A stretch of 64,000 nucleotides of DNA. Source: Prorocentrum cordatum. Taxonomy: Eukaryota > Sar > Dinophyceae > Prorocentrales > Prorocentraceae. The notes beneath the pieces were generated by a model. The model worked only from the letters and a program-made list of their open reading frames with translations. It did not search any database and was not told the DNA's origin. Every line of letters begins with the position of its first letter. Position 1 is the first letter of the stretch. The translations under genes were made by a program, and so were the position numbers. The stretch lies in assembly GCA_963575745.1 (NCBI GenBank), contig CAUYUJ010016056.1, forward strand, positions 70,001 to 134,000. The letters run 5' to 3'. Of this stretch, positions 10,111-21,547 are shown in pieces.

Positions 10111-12009
10111 CCATGGGGGGACCGGGGCTCATTTTCCCAGTGTTTTTACATGGTTTCCGCGTCCTGGGCCTCGGAGGCCGCCGCCTCCGACCTCCCATGG
10201 GAGGACGGGGCGGCCAGGGAGGTCTAAAATAGTCCAGGAGGGCCTCCAGAGGCCCCCAAGACGGCACAAGCGGGCCCCGAGTCGCCGAAAGACCGCTCCA
10301 GGACGCCCAAGATAGGCCCAAGACGGCCCGAGAGGCCCCCCAAGGCACTCCACGACGCTTCAAGACGCCTCTCCAGAGCGCTTCCAGAGGCCGAAATCGT
10401 CAATTGTACGAAGGTTTTCGAACCATTTTGGCCTTCCAGCCTTTTCGGCTGTCCGACGTTCCAAGACGGCTCAATAGGCCCCCAAGAGCGCCCCAAGACG
10501 GCCCAAGAGGGCTCCAAGACGGCCCCAGAGTCGCCCAAGACAGCCCAACAGAGCCCCAAGACGGCCCCAAGATGCGCCCAAGAGGGGGACCACGACTCCA
10601 AAATTCGACCCTCCCGCTTGAAGAGTGCCCCAGGAGGCCCCAAGGAGCCCCCAAGAGGCCCCAGGAGGCCCCCAAGAGGCACCCAGGAGGCCCAAACGAG
10701 GCCTAAAGAGGCCACAAGACAGCCCCGAGGAGGCCCCACAACGGTCCCAAAACGGCTACCGAGAAGCTGCGAAATTGCCTTCACGACGTCCCCGACAGGC
10801 CAACCACGAGATCCAAACCAACACCCATGAGGCCTCTGACCCACCACCCAGGGCACGGTGGCGGGAGCAGTGACAGCACTTGTGCACAGCATGTTCCGGC
10901 GGGAGCCTTCCGGAACACGCTGCAGGAGGCGGAGGAGGAAGATCAGGAGGAGAGAGAGTTGGAGTGGGAGGAGGAGGATGGGGACGAGGAGGAGGAAGAG
11001 GCCTCCCAGACAGCTCCAAGATAGCCGAAGAGGCTTCTAAGAGGGCCCTGCGCGGCCCACGAGGGCCCCAAGGCGGTGCCTGAGGCGCCCAAGACGTCCC
11101 GAGAGGGCCCCAAGACGGCCCCAAGAGAGGCCCAAGAAGGGAAACACGAACCGAGAATCCGAGCTTTCTACCCCGAGAGATTCTCGGGAAGTCCCAAGAG
11201 GCCCCCAATCGGATCCAAGAGGCTCCCAAGAAGCTCCCAAGAGGGCCGACGAGGTTCCAAGAGATCTCCCAAGGTGGCCCCAAGAGGCACAACTCATAGT
11301 TTTACGATTGGGCTTTGACGGGTTTTAATTTGTTCGGCCTTTTGGCATCCCGATGCTCCAAGACGGCCCAAGAGGCTTCCAATACCGCTCCCATATAGAC
11401 GAAGAGGCCTCCAAGAAATCCCCAAGACTGCCCGCGAGGGCCCCAAGACGGTGCTTGAGGCGCCCAAGACGGCCCGAGAGGGCCCCAAGAGCCCCAAGAG
11501 AGGCCCAAGAAGGGGAACGCGACCCAACAGCAGAGCGGTCCCCCCAAAAGGCCCACAGGAGGCCGCAAGATGCCCCCAAGTGGTCCGACGAGGACCCCAA
11601 AAGCTTCCCGAGAGCCTCAAAGGCCCCTAGGAGACGTCCAAGAGGCTTTAAAACAGCCCAAGAGTGCCCTCGATGCGTCAAAACTGCTTCCAGGAGGCCC
11701 CCGGGAGGCTTCCGGATTGCCTCAATCTGGCCGCAGGTGGCCTCAAGTCGGGCTTCCACGCAGCCAAGACGGCCAATGAAAGCTTCGGATTGCAGAACCG
11801 ATGCCCCCAAGGGACCCTCAGACGCCCCCCCAAGAAGCACCCAAGAGGTGCCTCCATCAGCCGGTTGACGAAGCATGCGGAACACCCCAGAAGCTCCTCA
11901 GATGCCGTCGCGCGCCTGTGCTTGATATCGTTGTCCAAGATCGTCCAGCGCCCCCCCGGCCTGGGCTAGAACCTGAGCGCGCGCGAAGCGCGCGCGATGG
12001 TTCTAGCCC
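10111..12009 (+). repeat. CCAAGA-array segment, copy 1 of a 1.9 kb duplication
   Basis: Starts CCATGGGGGGACCGGGGCTC and ends in a GC hairpin. The bulk is an 11-bp degenerate motif (GGCCCCAAGAC / GGCCCAAGAGG) always read in the same direction. An anchor containing CTTTTCGGC/CCTTTTGGC and GTTCCAAGACGG/GCTCCAAGACGG recurs at about 10430 and 11325, a higher-order period near 900 bp. It matches 12825-14703 closely over its length; copy 2 lacks about 30 bp near 11600 and carries a longer GGA run. Frames of PKTAQEGPKTAP type are repeat by-products. Confidence 0.9.
11963..12009. repeat. GC hairpin at the end of copy 1
   Basis: Near-perfect inverted repeat: GGGCTAGAACC pairs with GGTTCTAGCCC, and GCGCGCGC pairs with GCGCGCGC around a GAA loop. 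It marks the right end of the duplicated segment. Confidence 0.85.
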
Positions 12010-12824
12010 AGGGGCCCGAAAACAGCTGCCCGACCCTCCAGTACCGGGGCTCATTTTCGCTGTGCTTTTACGCGGTTTCGGCGTCCCGGGCCTCGAAGGC
12101 CGCCGCGATGCTCCCGGACATTTTCCAGATCCTCGGCGCGGGCTCCAAGACCATTCCGCAGAGGGCTCCAACAGGCTCCAGGGCAGCCCAAGAGGGCTCC
12201 AAGACGGCTCCAGGAACGACTGCAGGGTCTCAGTTTTTCTGTGTTTTCTGCAAGACGGCTCCAGGAAGACTGCATGTCTTATGAGGATGGCTTCCGCCTC
12301 TTGCCCCGAGCATCCCAAACTGCCTGAACGGTCTCCACTCGCCTTCCCCAAACCCAGCGCTTGCCCAAGCGCGTTCCGGACGGTCTTCGCCGGAACGCGC
12401 TGGAATGTTCACGCGCTGCGGTTTCCCATGCCAACGTCCTCGGACGTGGGCGCCCTGCCACGAGCGCGTTCCGGGCAGATGCTCCCGGAACGCGCTGAAA
12501 AGATATGGCCACATCTCGGGGACGTCCCGGCACCGCTGCCCCAGCCTTTCCAGGCAGCCTCCACAGCGCTCCAGGAGGGCCCAAGACGCCCCCCAGGAGC
12601 CCCCAGAATGCGAAAGGATGGCCCAAGACGCTCCCGAGCAGCCCAAGTCAGCCTTCCGACGGCTCTCGAGGCTTCCAGGTGGCCTCCAAGAGATCCCAAG
12701 AAGTCTGATAGGTATCACGGTACGGCCCGAAGAGGCCAAAGTCGTATATGTTCAATGGTCTTTTCAATGTTTTTGGCTTCTCGCGTTTTCTAGCTTCCAA
12801 CGGTCCAAGAGCGCCGAAGAGCCG
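12010..12824 (+). repeat. Spacer between the two CCAAGA copies, itself a diverged partial copy
   Basis: It opens with CAGTACCGGGGCTCATTTT and CGGTTTCGGCGTCCCGGGCC, which resemble the first 100 bp of copies 1 and 2, then becomes CCAAGA-rich again with the AATGTTTTTGGC anchor near 12765. Contains AACGCG/CGCGTTCC words near 12365-12500. Probably an older, eroded unit of the same repeat. Confidence 0.65.
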
Positions 12825-14703
12825 CCATGGGGGTACCGGGCTTATTTTCCGTGTGTTTTACAGGGTTTCCGCGTCCTGGGCCTCTGAGGCCGCCGCCTCC
12901 GACCCCCCATGGGAGGACGGGGCGGCTGGGGAGGTCCAAAATAGTCCAGGAGGGCCTCCAGAGGCTCCCAAGATGGCCCAAGCGGGCCCCGAGTCGCCGA
13001 AAGACCGCTCCAGGACGCCCAAGACAGGCCCAAGACGGTCCGAGAGGCCCCCCAAGGCACTCCACGACGCTTCAAGACGCCTCTCCAGAGCACTTCCAGA
13101 GGCCGAAATCGTCAATTGTAAGAAGGTTTTCGAACCATTTTGGCCTTCCAGCCTTTTCGGCTGTCCGACGTTCCAAGACGGCTCAATAGGCCCCCAAGGG
13201 CGCCCCAAGACGGCCCAAGAGGGCCCCAAGACGGCCCCAGAGTCGCCCAAGACAGCCCAACAGAGCCCCAAGACGGCCCCAAGATGCGCCCAAGAGGGGG
13301 ACCACGACTCCAAAATTCGACCCTCCCGCTTGAAGAGTGCCCCAGGAGGCCCCAAGGAGCCCCCAAGAGGCCCCAGGAGGCCCCCAAGAGGCACCCAGGA
13401 GGCCCAAACGAGGCCTAAAGAGGCTACAAAACAGCCCCGAGGAGGCCCCACAACGGTCCCAAAACGGCTACCGAGAAGCTGCGAAACTGCCTTCACGACG
13501 TCCCCGACAGGCCAACCACGAGATCCAAACCAACACCCATGAGGCCTCTGACCCACCACCCAGGGCACGGTGGCGGGAGCAGTGACAGCACTTGTGCACA
13601 GCATGTTCCGGCGGGAGCCTTCCGGAACACGCTGCAGGAGGAGGAGGAGGAGGAAGATCAGGAGGAGAGAGAGTTGGAGTGGGAGGAGGAGGAGGAGGAG
13701 GAGGGGGACGAGGAGGAGGAAGAGGCCTCCCAGACAGCTCCAAGATAGCCGAAGAGGCTTCCAAGAGGGCCCTGCGCGGCCCACGAGGGCCCCAAGGCGG
13801 TGCCTGAGGCGCCCAAGACGGCCCGAGAGGGCCCCAAGACGGCCCCAAGAGAGGCCCAAGAAGGGAAACACGAACCGAGAATCCGAGCTTTCTACCCCGA
13901 GAGGTTCTCGGGAAGTCCCAAGAGGCCCCCAATCGGATCCAAGAGGCCCCCAAGAAGCTCCCAAGAGGGCCGACGAGGTTCCAAGAGATCTCCCAAGGTG
14001 GCCCCAAGAGGCACAACTCATAGTTTTACGATTGGGCTTTGACGGGTTTTAATGCTTTCGGCCTTTTGGCATCCCGATGCTCCAAGACGGCCCAAGAGGC
14101 TTCCAATACCGCTCCCATATAGAGGAAGAGGACTCCAAGAGGGCCCCAAGACGGCCCGCGAGGGCCCCAAGACGGTGCTTGAGGCGCCCAAGACGGCCCG
14201 AGAGGGCCCCAAGAGCCCCAAGAGAGGCCCAAGAAGGGGAACGCGACCCAACAGCAGATCGGTCCCCCCACAAGGCCCACAGGAGGCCGCAAGAGGCCCC
14301 CAAATGGTCCGACGAGAACCCCAATAGGAGACGTCCAAGAGGCTCTAAGATAGCCCAAGAGTGCCCTCGATGCGTCAAAACTGCTTCCAGGAGGCCCCCG
14401 GGAGGCTTCCGGATTAACTCAATCTGGCCGCAGGTGGCCTCAAGTCGGGCTTCCACGCAGCCAAGACGGCCAATGACGGCTTCAGATTGCAGAACCGATG
14501 CCCCCAAGGGACCCTCAGACGCCCCCCCAAGAAGCACCCAAGAGGTGCCTCCAACAGCCAGTTGACGAAGCATGCGGAACACCCCAGAAGCTCCTCAGAT
14601 GCCGTCGCGCGCCTGTGCTTGATAGCGTTGTCCAAGATCGTCCAGCGCCCCCCAGGCCTGGGCTAGAACCTGAGCGCGCGCGAAGCGCGCGCGATGGTTC
14701 TAG
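12825..14703 (+). repeat. CCAAGA-array segment, copy 2 of the duplication
   Basis: Direct repeat of 10111-12009 at an offset of about 2.7 kb. The same internal landmarks occur in order: start CCATGGGGGTACCGGG, anchors at about 13140 and 14050, GGA microsatellite near 13640-13730, and the terminal GC hairpin at 14661-14703. The GGA run is longer than in copy 1. It ends abruptly against TA repeats. Confidence 0.9.
14661..14703. repeat. GC hairpin at the end of copy 2
   Basis: Same hairpin as at 11963-12009: CTAGAACC and GGTTCTAG arms with GCGCGCGC inner arms. The last TAG merges with a TATATA run. Confidence 0.85.
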
Positions 14704-15340
14704 TATATATATATATATATATATACACACGTGTATATATATTGGCATGTGATCATACATATTTTGGTGCGTATGCATGTATATATATATACATATATGT
14801 ATTTGTATACGTGTAGCAAATGTATACGCGTACAGCCATACCTTTCACTGTGCACACCGCACGTAACTGTACACATATAGTCGGCTCCATCAGTATACAT
14901 AGATACAGAGGGATACATGTGCATATTGCTGCGTCCGTGTATATACATAGATATAGCTTTGCATAAATCGAATTGCAGGCATACATGTATGTGTAAAAGC
15001 GGACATAAAGATCTGTATCTCCATACATAGATGGAAACAACCACCGTCGTTGGCATATGTGTACATATATGTGCAGGTTAATGTGTATAGGTTGTTATGC
15101 CACCTACGTGGATACACATATATGTATTGATAGGCGTGCACCCATATATATATATATATATTATAGATGTATCGAGATATACCTGTAGACATGCAGGTGG
15201 GCACACACACATACACATCTATACATACATATAGATATATGTATGTATATATACATATATGTGTGTACAACCATGAATAGATGTACATATGTGCACACAT
15301 GCAGATATGTAAGTGTATAGCTGCGTATGTGTTGACCGTC
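14704..15340. repeat. TA-rich degenerate ATAC/TATG repeat, right block
   Basis: Same word content as 9590-10070: TATATATA runs, ACATATATG, GTATAC. Its open frames are Tyr/Ile/Cys-rich and low complexity. Confidence 0.85.
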
Positions 15341-15464
15341 GCCGTGATAAGTGGCGCCTCGGTTCGGTATATGATCGGCTTGGGACGGCTATGGCGCGCG
15401 ATCGATTGTGTGAGTTGCGAGGTCAGAGCTACTGGAGCATGTGAGGAGGCATCTTGGGAGCATT

Positions 15465-16000
15465 TTAGGGACCTGCGGGAGCCTCTTTAGGGCTTCTGAG
15501 GGGCCTCTCGGGGGCCTGCTGGCAGTCTCGAGGGCCCGTTGGGCGGAGGCCTCGAAATCTTAGTTCGAGTTCCCATTCTTGGACTCCTTCTGAGGGCCCT
15601 CTGAGGGTCCTCTTGGGCCGTCTTGGGCGCTTCTTGGGGCCCTCTTGGGACGTCTCTGTGACCTCTTGGGGCTTCTGAGGCCGTCTTGGGATGATCTGTG
15701 AGGCTTTTGGTTGCCGCCTTGGACGCCGCGAGTGCCGACAAGCAGCATTTTCAGAACATGTTGTCTTGACCCTAGAGAGTGGGACGATGTGTGCCTCGGG
15801 AAGCTCTCTTGGGAGAGCTCTTGCAGGCCTCTTGGGCCGTCTTGGAGGCCTCTTTGGCCGTGTGGAGACCATTTGGAGCATCTTGGACTGATCGCTCGGC
15901 GACTCGTGGTCCTTTTGGACCGTCTGAAAGGCCTCTTGGAGCCCTTTTGGCCCGTCTTGGGGCTTAGGGTACTCTTGGGCCCTCCTGGGGCTCTCCGTTG
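15465..16000 (-). repeat. CCAAGA array in reverse orientation
   Basis: Rich in TCTTGGGCCGTCTTGG and CCTCTTGGG words, the complement of the 10-14.7 kb motif. The array polarity therefore flips on the far side of the TA-rich block. The minus-strand frames are repeat by-products. Confidence 0.85.
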
Positions 16001-16439
16001 GAACTCCAGGCCCAGTCCCGCCAGCGCACCCGAGGTCAAGGCACATCCATTTTCTATGCATATAGGTACCCACTGCATCTGCATAGCTACATTCGTAAGG
16101 GTCAGCTCAGGTTCGGAGGGGCTCGCTGTTCCTTGACTCCCTCCATATTTGTTTCCTCAATCGCTCCCCGAGCACCCAGGCGTTTTTGGTGCCGAAGGGG
16201 CTTCGGGCCTTACTTCGCGTACCCTCTGGCACCGTGCTCCTTCCTGGGCCTCTCCCTGAGGTCGTGTCCAACGAAGTGGGGGGGGGACTGGGAAAAAGGA
16301 AGGGGCAGGAAATCTGCCCCGCGATCTGCTTCTGAGAGCCTCGCGGCCCGCAGTCGGCCCCCAGAGGCCCCATCCGGTAAACAATCACAGCGATGTCTTG
16401 GCCCATGCTGAAAGAGCTGTTCGGCTCCGAGCGCTCCCC
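16001..16439. other. Intergenic, no gene recognised
   Basis: Unique-looking DNA with overlapping frames on both strands. No domain or repeat recognised. Confidence 0.4.
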
Positions 16440-16600
16440 ACGTCGTCGTCCTCCTCCCCCTTCTCATCCGTCCTGCTCCTAATCCTTTCTCGTCCTCCTC
16501 CTCTTTCTCCTCCTCCTCTTTCTCCTCCTCCTCCTCCTCCTCCTCCTCCTCCTTCTCCTTCTCCTCCTCCTCCTCCTTATCCTCCTCCTCCTCCGTGGCG
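16440..16600 (-). repeat. (CTC)n/(CTT)n pyrimidine microsatellite
   Basis: TCCTCCTCC triplets with interruptions, i.e. the GGA microsatellite on the minus strand. Confidence 0.9.
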
Positions 16601-16974
16601 TGCACCAGAGAACTCGAGGCAGGCAATTCGCGAAGCGCTGGGCTCCTCTCGGGGCCTCGCGGCCGCAGTGCGCAGGGAGTGCCAGACGGATCGGGAGCTT
16701 CCCTCCACCCTGACAGCCCCCACCTGCTGGGCGGGAACAACAACAACAATCTTTTCAAGACTGTTCGCCCTTATCTGCTCGACTGTCCAATAACGCGTAT
16801 TTCCCAAACCCTCGATACCCGCCCTCTTCGTCTTCGATCGAACCCCTTCTGGGGGTCATACCTTTCTTCCCTGCAGGCCGGGCCCCGGCAAGCGGCGGGG
16901 CGGCCGCGGACCGTCGGCCTGGCCGGCGGCAGCGCTGATCGGCTGGGCGGCCGCGGACCGTCGACCCGACCCCA

Positions 16975-17080
16975 AGAGGGACGGACAGGGGACCGACGAC
17001 GACGTCGATGACGACGACGACGACGGAGACGACGACGACAACGGCGACGACGACGACGACGAGCGAAAGCGAGAGCGAGA
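16975..17080 (+). repeat. (GAC)n microsatellite
   Basis: ACGACGACG triplets, then a GAGAGCGAGAG tract. The same triplet as the 19.6-23 kb array. Confidence 0.9.
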
Positions 17081-17129
17081 GAGAACGACAGCAGGGCCAC
17101 AAGGACACGAAGTAGGCCACGAAAGGCGA

Positions 17130-17845
17130 CAGCGGGGACACGAGAGGAATGCGTATGGGGCCACGAAGAGCGCGAACGAGCGGGGGCCACGAAGGGCAGA
17201 TAATGCGGGGCCACAGAAGGCAACGATGGGGCCACTGAGGGTAGCAACTGGGCCACGTAGGACAGTGAGGAGGCCACAAGCGGCGACAGCGGGGGCCCGA
17301 AGGGCATGCGCATGGGGCCACAACGGGCGCAAATGAGCGGGGGCCACGAAGGGCATACGTATACGGGGCCGCGGAGGGCAAGGACGGGGGCCAATGAGGG
17401 CAGCAACGGGGTCACGAACGGCAGCGAGGGGGCCACGAAGGGCCACAGCGGGGCCACGAATGGCATGCATATGGGGCCACCACGGGCGCGAACGAGCGGG
17501 GGCCACAAAGGGCATACATATATGGGGCCACGAAGGGCCGCGAGGGGGCCACGAAGGGATGCAACGGGGCCACGAAGGGCAGCGAGGGGGCCACGAAGGG
17601 TTGCAACGGGGCCACGAAGGGCTTCGACGGGGCCACGAAGGGCTGCAACGGGGCCACGAAACAAAGCGAGGGGGCTACGAAGGGCTGCAACGGGGCCACG
17701 AAGGGCAGCGAGGAGGCCACGAGGGGCTGCAACAAGGCCACGAAGGGCAGCGAGGGGGCTACGAAGGGTTGCAACGGGGCCACGAAACAAAGCGAGGGGG
17801 CCACGAAGGGTTGCAACGGGGCCACGAAGGGCAACGAGATCCCGA
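17130..17845 (+). repeat. Minisatellite, 21-bp unit
   Basis: From about 17520 on the unit is strictly 21 bp (GGGGCCACGAAGGG plus a variable 7-mer such as CAGCGAG or TTGCAAC). Earlier units are longer and more diverged. Twenty-one is a multiple of three, so several frames stay open and give HEGLQRG-type peptides; not a gene. Confidence 0.95.
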
Positions 17846-17849
17846 TTCC

Positions 17850-18160
17850 CAGGTAATCTGTGAGGGAGTCTTAAGCGTGAGCGCGATTCCTGGTTGCCTG
17901 GGTGTCGGGAGCGCGGCGTTTGAGTAAATTGCAGGAAATTCCAACGCAGGGGCGTTATTGATCAGTAAGTTGCCAGCAAGTCTCCAGCGAGAGCGCGACT
18001 CCAGAGCGCAGGAGAGCGACTCCTAAATACATTGTAAGCAAGTCCCAAGCGAGAGCGCGATTCCTGAATAAAATGCGAGGGAGTCTCGGACGGGAGCGGG
18101 GGTCCAGGCTAAATTGTGAGGACGTCCCAGGCGGGAGCCGTTGTTGTTGTAATCTGGGGG
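17850..18160 (+). repeat. Degenerate tandem repeat, about 60 bp unit
   Basis: Recurring order TAAATTG(C/T), GAG/AAGTC(T/C)C, GCGAGAGCGCGA and TTCCTG or CTCC. About five units, strongly diverged, directly after the 21-bp minisatellite. Confidence 0.7.
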
Positions 18161-18594
18161 GCCAAGGGCTCAGTTTGAGCCTTTTGAGCCTCAAGACCTT
18201 TCCTAATAAAAAACAGGGCGCGAGCTTCGAAGGGCACACTTTGATTCAGAAAAAATAATATGCACTGGCGGGGGGGGATCAGCAATAATTATTCTTCAGA
18301 AGTGAACGTTCAACGAAAACAACAAAAACACCGTCGTCGGAGGCCCCGGCCCTCCTCCGCGCTGGGAGGCGGCGGCCGCGGAGGCGCCGCCGCACGCCCC
18401 GCCCGACCTGCCCGAGGTCCGGCGGCCCCCGAGCGCCGCCCGCGGCCGCCCCACCAGCGCGGGCGGCCTCTCCGGGCCCGCCCCCGGCGCGGCGGCCACC
18501 GGCGGGCCCTGGGCTGGCGCCACGACGGCGCCCGAGGCCGCGCCCGCGTGCCGCCGCCGCCGATGCCCGTCGCCGCCGCCGTCGGTGCCCGCCG
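18161..18594. other. GC-rich intergenic DNA, no gene recognised
   Basis: The AT-richer start (18180-18330) contains AATAAAAAACA and AATAATATG. From 18345 it is GGCGGC-rich. Frames are compositionally open on both strands. Confidence 0.4.
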
Positions 18595-18735
18595 TCGTCC
18601 TCGCCGCCGCCGGCCGCGGGCCGCCGTCGTGCTGCGTGCTCGTCGCCGCCCGCCGCGGGCCGCCGTCGTGCCGCGTATTCGTCGCCGCCGCCACGGGCCG
18701 CCCTCGTGCTGCGTGCCCGTCGCCGCCGCCGCTGC
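18595..18735 (+). repeat. Minisatellite, about 54-bp unit x 3
   Basis: Each unit carries GGGCCGCCGTCGTG(C)TGCGT-like sequence followed by (C/T)TCGTCGCCGCC. Confidence 0.7.
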
Positions 18736-19599
18736 CGTTGTCGCGCCCGTCCCCCAACTGTCCTCTGGTCGCGGCAGCGCCGCGGTTGTCCCGCGTCGGG
18801 GGAGTGTCAGATCAAATCGGTCGTCGTCACTCTTCCGCTCCAGGTCTGGGCGCCGCTGGAACACAGCGTACGTGTATATCGCGGCGCCAGTCAGGCGTCT
18901 ACATGTGGTGGCATCGTGGCGTCCGGCAGGGCTCTTCGCGGCTCTTGGCCTCCCAGGCACAGGGCCGAAAGCCGACCCTGGGTTTGGCGGGATCGAGACC
19001 CAGGGGCGCACGCCGCGGAAACAGTGCCTTGTCGGAGCTGTGGGCGCCGAAGGGGGACTACGGAGGGTTGGACATCGTGGTTGGGGACACAAGATTTTTT
19101 CGTTTGCGCACATGCTTCCGTCGGAGGACAGGGCTCCTCCTCCACGTCCCTCCTCGTCATCGCCACCGCCGCCGTTGTCGAGGGCGTCGGCGACGTCCTG
19201 CGCTCGTCGCCGCCGCCGCCATCGTTGTCTTGAGTGTCGGTGGCAGCACCGTGAGCGGCGGGGTCGTCAACGCCGCCACCACCACCGCGACGTTACTGCG
19301 AGTGTTGGCGGCAACGTCGTGAGCGTCGTCGTCGTCAGCGTCGTCGTCGCCGCCGCGTTTTGACGTGGATGTCGAGGCGGGCCCTGCAGTGGCAGCGAGC
19401 CCGCCTCTTCGACGGAAGGCCCAACCTGACCAAAACGTCAGTGTCCTCCATCGCCTTCGCCCCCAAAGTCGACCCTCTGATTTGTTCCGAAGCGTTCTGG
19501 CAAGTGACCGTGCTGCGCTTCGACGACCACGGCTCACGAGTGCGACGGCGGCGACGACTGCGATGACGGCGACGGAGGCGACGAACCCGAATGGCCCCT
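18736..19599. other. No gene recognised; CGTCGCC-rich patches
   Basis: Unique-looking DNA with short GTCGTCGCC patches near 19150-19350. A 367-codon plus-strand frame (18260-19363) and a minus-strand frame overlap here. Both are Arg/Pro/Ala-rich and without motifs, so I do not call them genes. Confidence 0.4.
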
Positions 19600-20356
19600 C
19601 TGCGCTACGACGCCCTCTGAGATGACGACGACGACGACGACGACAACGACGACGACGGCGACGACGAGGACGAGGACGAGGGGCGGCGATGACTGCGGCG
19701 ACGGTGACGGCGGCGACGATGGCGGCACGTAGGGGCGGCGCCGGTGTCGGTGGCGGCCCCGAGAGGCCGCGCTGCGGTTCGACGGACTGCCGGCCGCTTC
19801 CCCCGTGCGGCCCGGCTCCGCCGCGGCAGGCAGCGCTCTCTGCCGCCGCTCGCTGCCGCCCCGTTGGCGCGACGTCGCCGCCATCGTCGCCGCTCCCGCG
19901 GCCCCTTCGCGGCCGTCGCAGTCATCGCCGCCTCCGCCGCCGTCGTCGCTGCCCCCTTCGCCGCTGGCGCCGCCGCCGCCTCCTTGGCCACCGTCGCCGC
20001 CGCCGTCGCCGCCGTCTCCGCTGTCGCCGCCGCCGCCGTCGTCGCTGTCTCCGCCGCCACCGTCGTCGTCGCCGTCGTCGTGGGGAGCCCAGGAAGGCTC
20101 AGAAGCATCCCAAACCTCGTTTCTCGGACTTCGACAATTGATCCTCGACCGCCGCTGGGATCCGAGCGGATTCGAGGGATCCCCACACCCCAAGGACGCA
20201 CTGAGCTTCGACGGCGACGACGGCGACGAAGAGCATGTCGCCGAAGACACCGCCGCCCCCGGCAGCGAGCGACGACCAACGACCGACGACCGAAGACAAA
20301 TGACCGAAGACAGACGACGGACGACTACGACCACGACCACGCTTACGAACGCCGAC

Positions 20357-20395
<39 letters not shown>

Positions 20396-20685
20396 ACGGA
20401 CGACGACGACGGCGGACGACGACGACGACGACGACGACGACGACCACGACGGCGACGACAACGACGACCGACGACCGACGACGGACGACCCAAGACCGGC
20501 CACGGACGATCACGACCACGACCACGCAGACGAACGACGACCGACGACCTCCGCCGCCGACCTACGGGCCGCTGCCCTGCGGCCGCCGAGGGCCGCTGCG
20601 GCCCGCGGCGATGTCTGCCGGGCCGCCGGTAGGTCCCGAGTCCCAGGATGTTCCTTGGAGGTTCCTTCGCGACGGCGACCTCGAC

Positions 20686-20775
<90 letters not shown>

Positions 20776-21515
20776 AACCTGAACGACGGCGACGAGGACG
20801 AAGACGACGACGACGACGAGGACGACGACGAGGTCGACGGTTCCTGGAGGAGCTCCGGCGGCCCCCAGAGAGACTTGCAGAGGGCCAGAGGAGCGTCCCA
20901 AGACATCGGCCCTCGAAGCGAGCTCCCCGAGCCTCGAGCTTCGAGCCTCGATCCCCGATCCTCGAGCCTGGATCCTCGAGCCGCGACCCTCGATGCTCGG
21001 GCCTGGATCCTCGGGCCTGGCTCCTCGAGCCTCGAGCTCTCGATCTCCGAGCCTGGAGCCCACCGATCCCACGATCCCACCGAGGGCCGCCGCCGAGGGC
21101 CGTCGCCGAGGCCGCTCGACGGCCGCTCGACGACGACGACGACCTCGACGACCACGACCACGACGACGACAACCTTGATGACGACCGACGATGACGACGA
21201 CCACGACGATGACGACGAGAACGACGGCGACGACCTCGACGACGGCGACGATGATCTCGACGACATCCACGACGACAGCCTCGATGACGACACCGACGAC
21301 GAAAACGACGACGAGCACGACGACGACGTTGACCACGACGACGACGACGACCTCGACGACGACGACCGACGACGACCACGACGACGACGTCGACGACAAC
21401 CTTGACGCAGACCGACGACTACGACGACCACGACGACAACGGCGACGAGCACGACGACGACGGCGACGAGACGAAGACTACGACGCCGACAATCTTGACG
21501 ACGACCGTCGACGAC

Positions 21516-21547
<32 letters not shown>

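Noticed and set aside
10224-14582. Many 80-390 codon frames of PKTAQEGPKTAP or LGPSWGPLG type
   Set aside because: They follow the 11-bp CCAAGA motif on both strands (three units equal 33 bp) and have no domain.
19534-21399. A 621-codon minus frame and overlapping 553-codon plus frame
   Set aside because: Both are products of the GAC array; the amino acid content follows the triplet phase and there are no domains.
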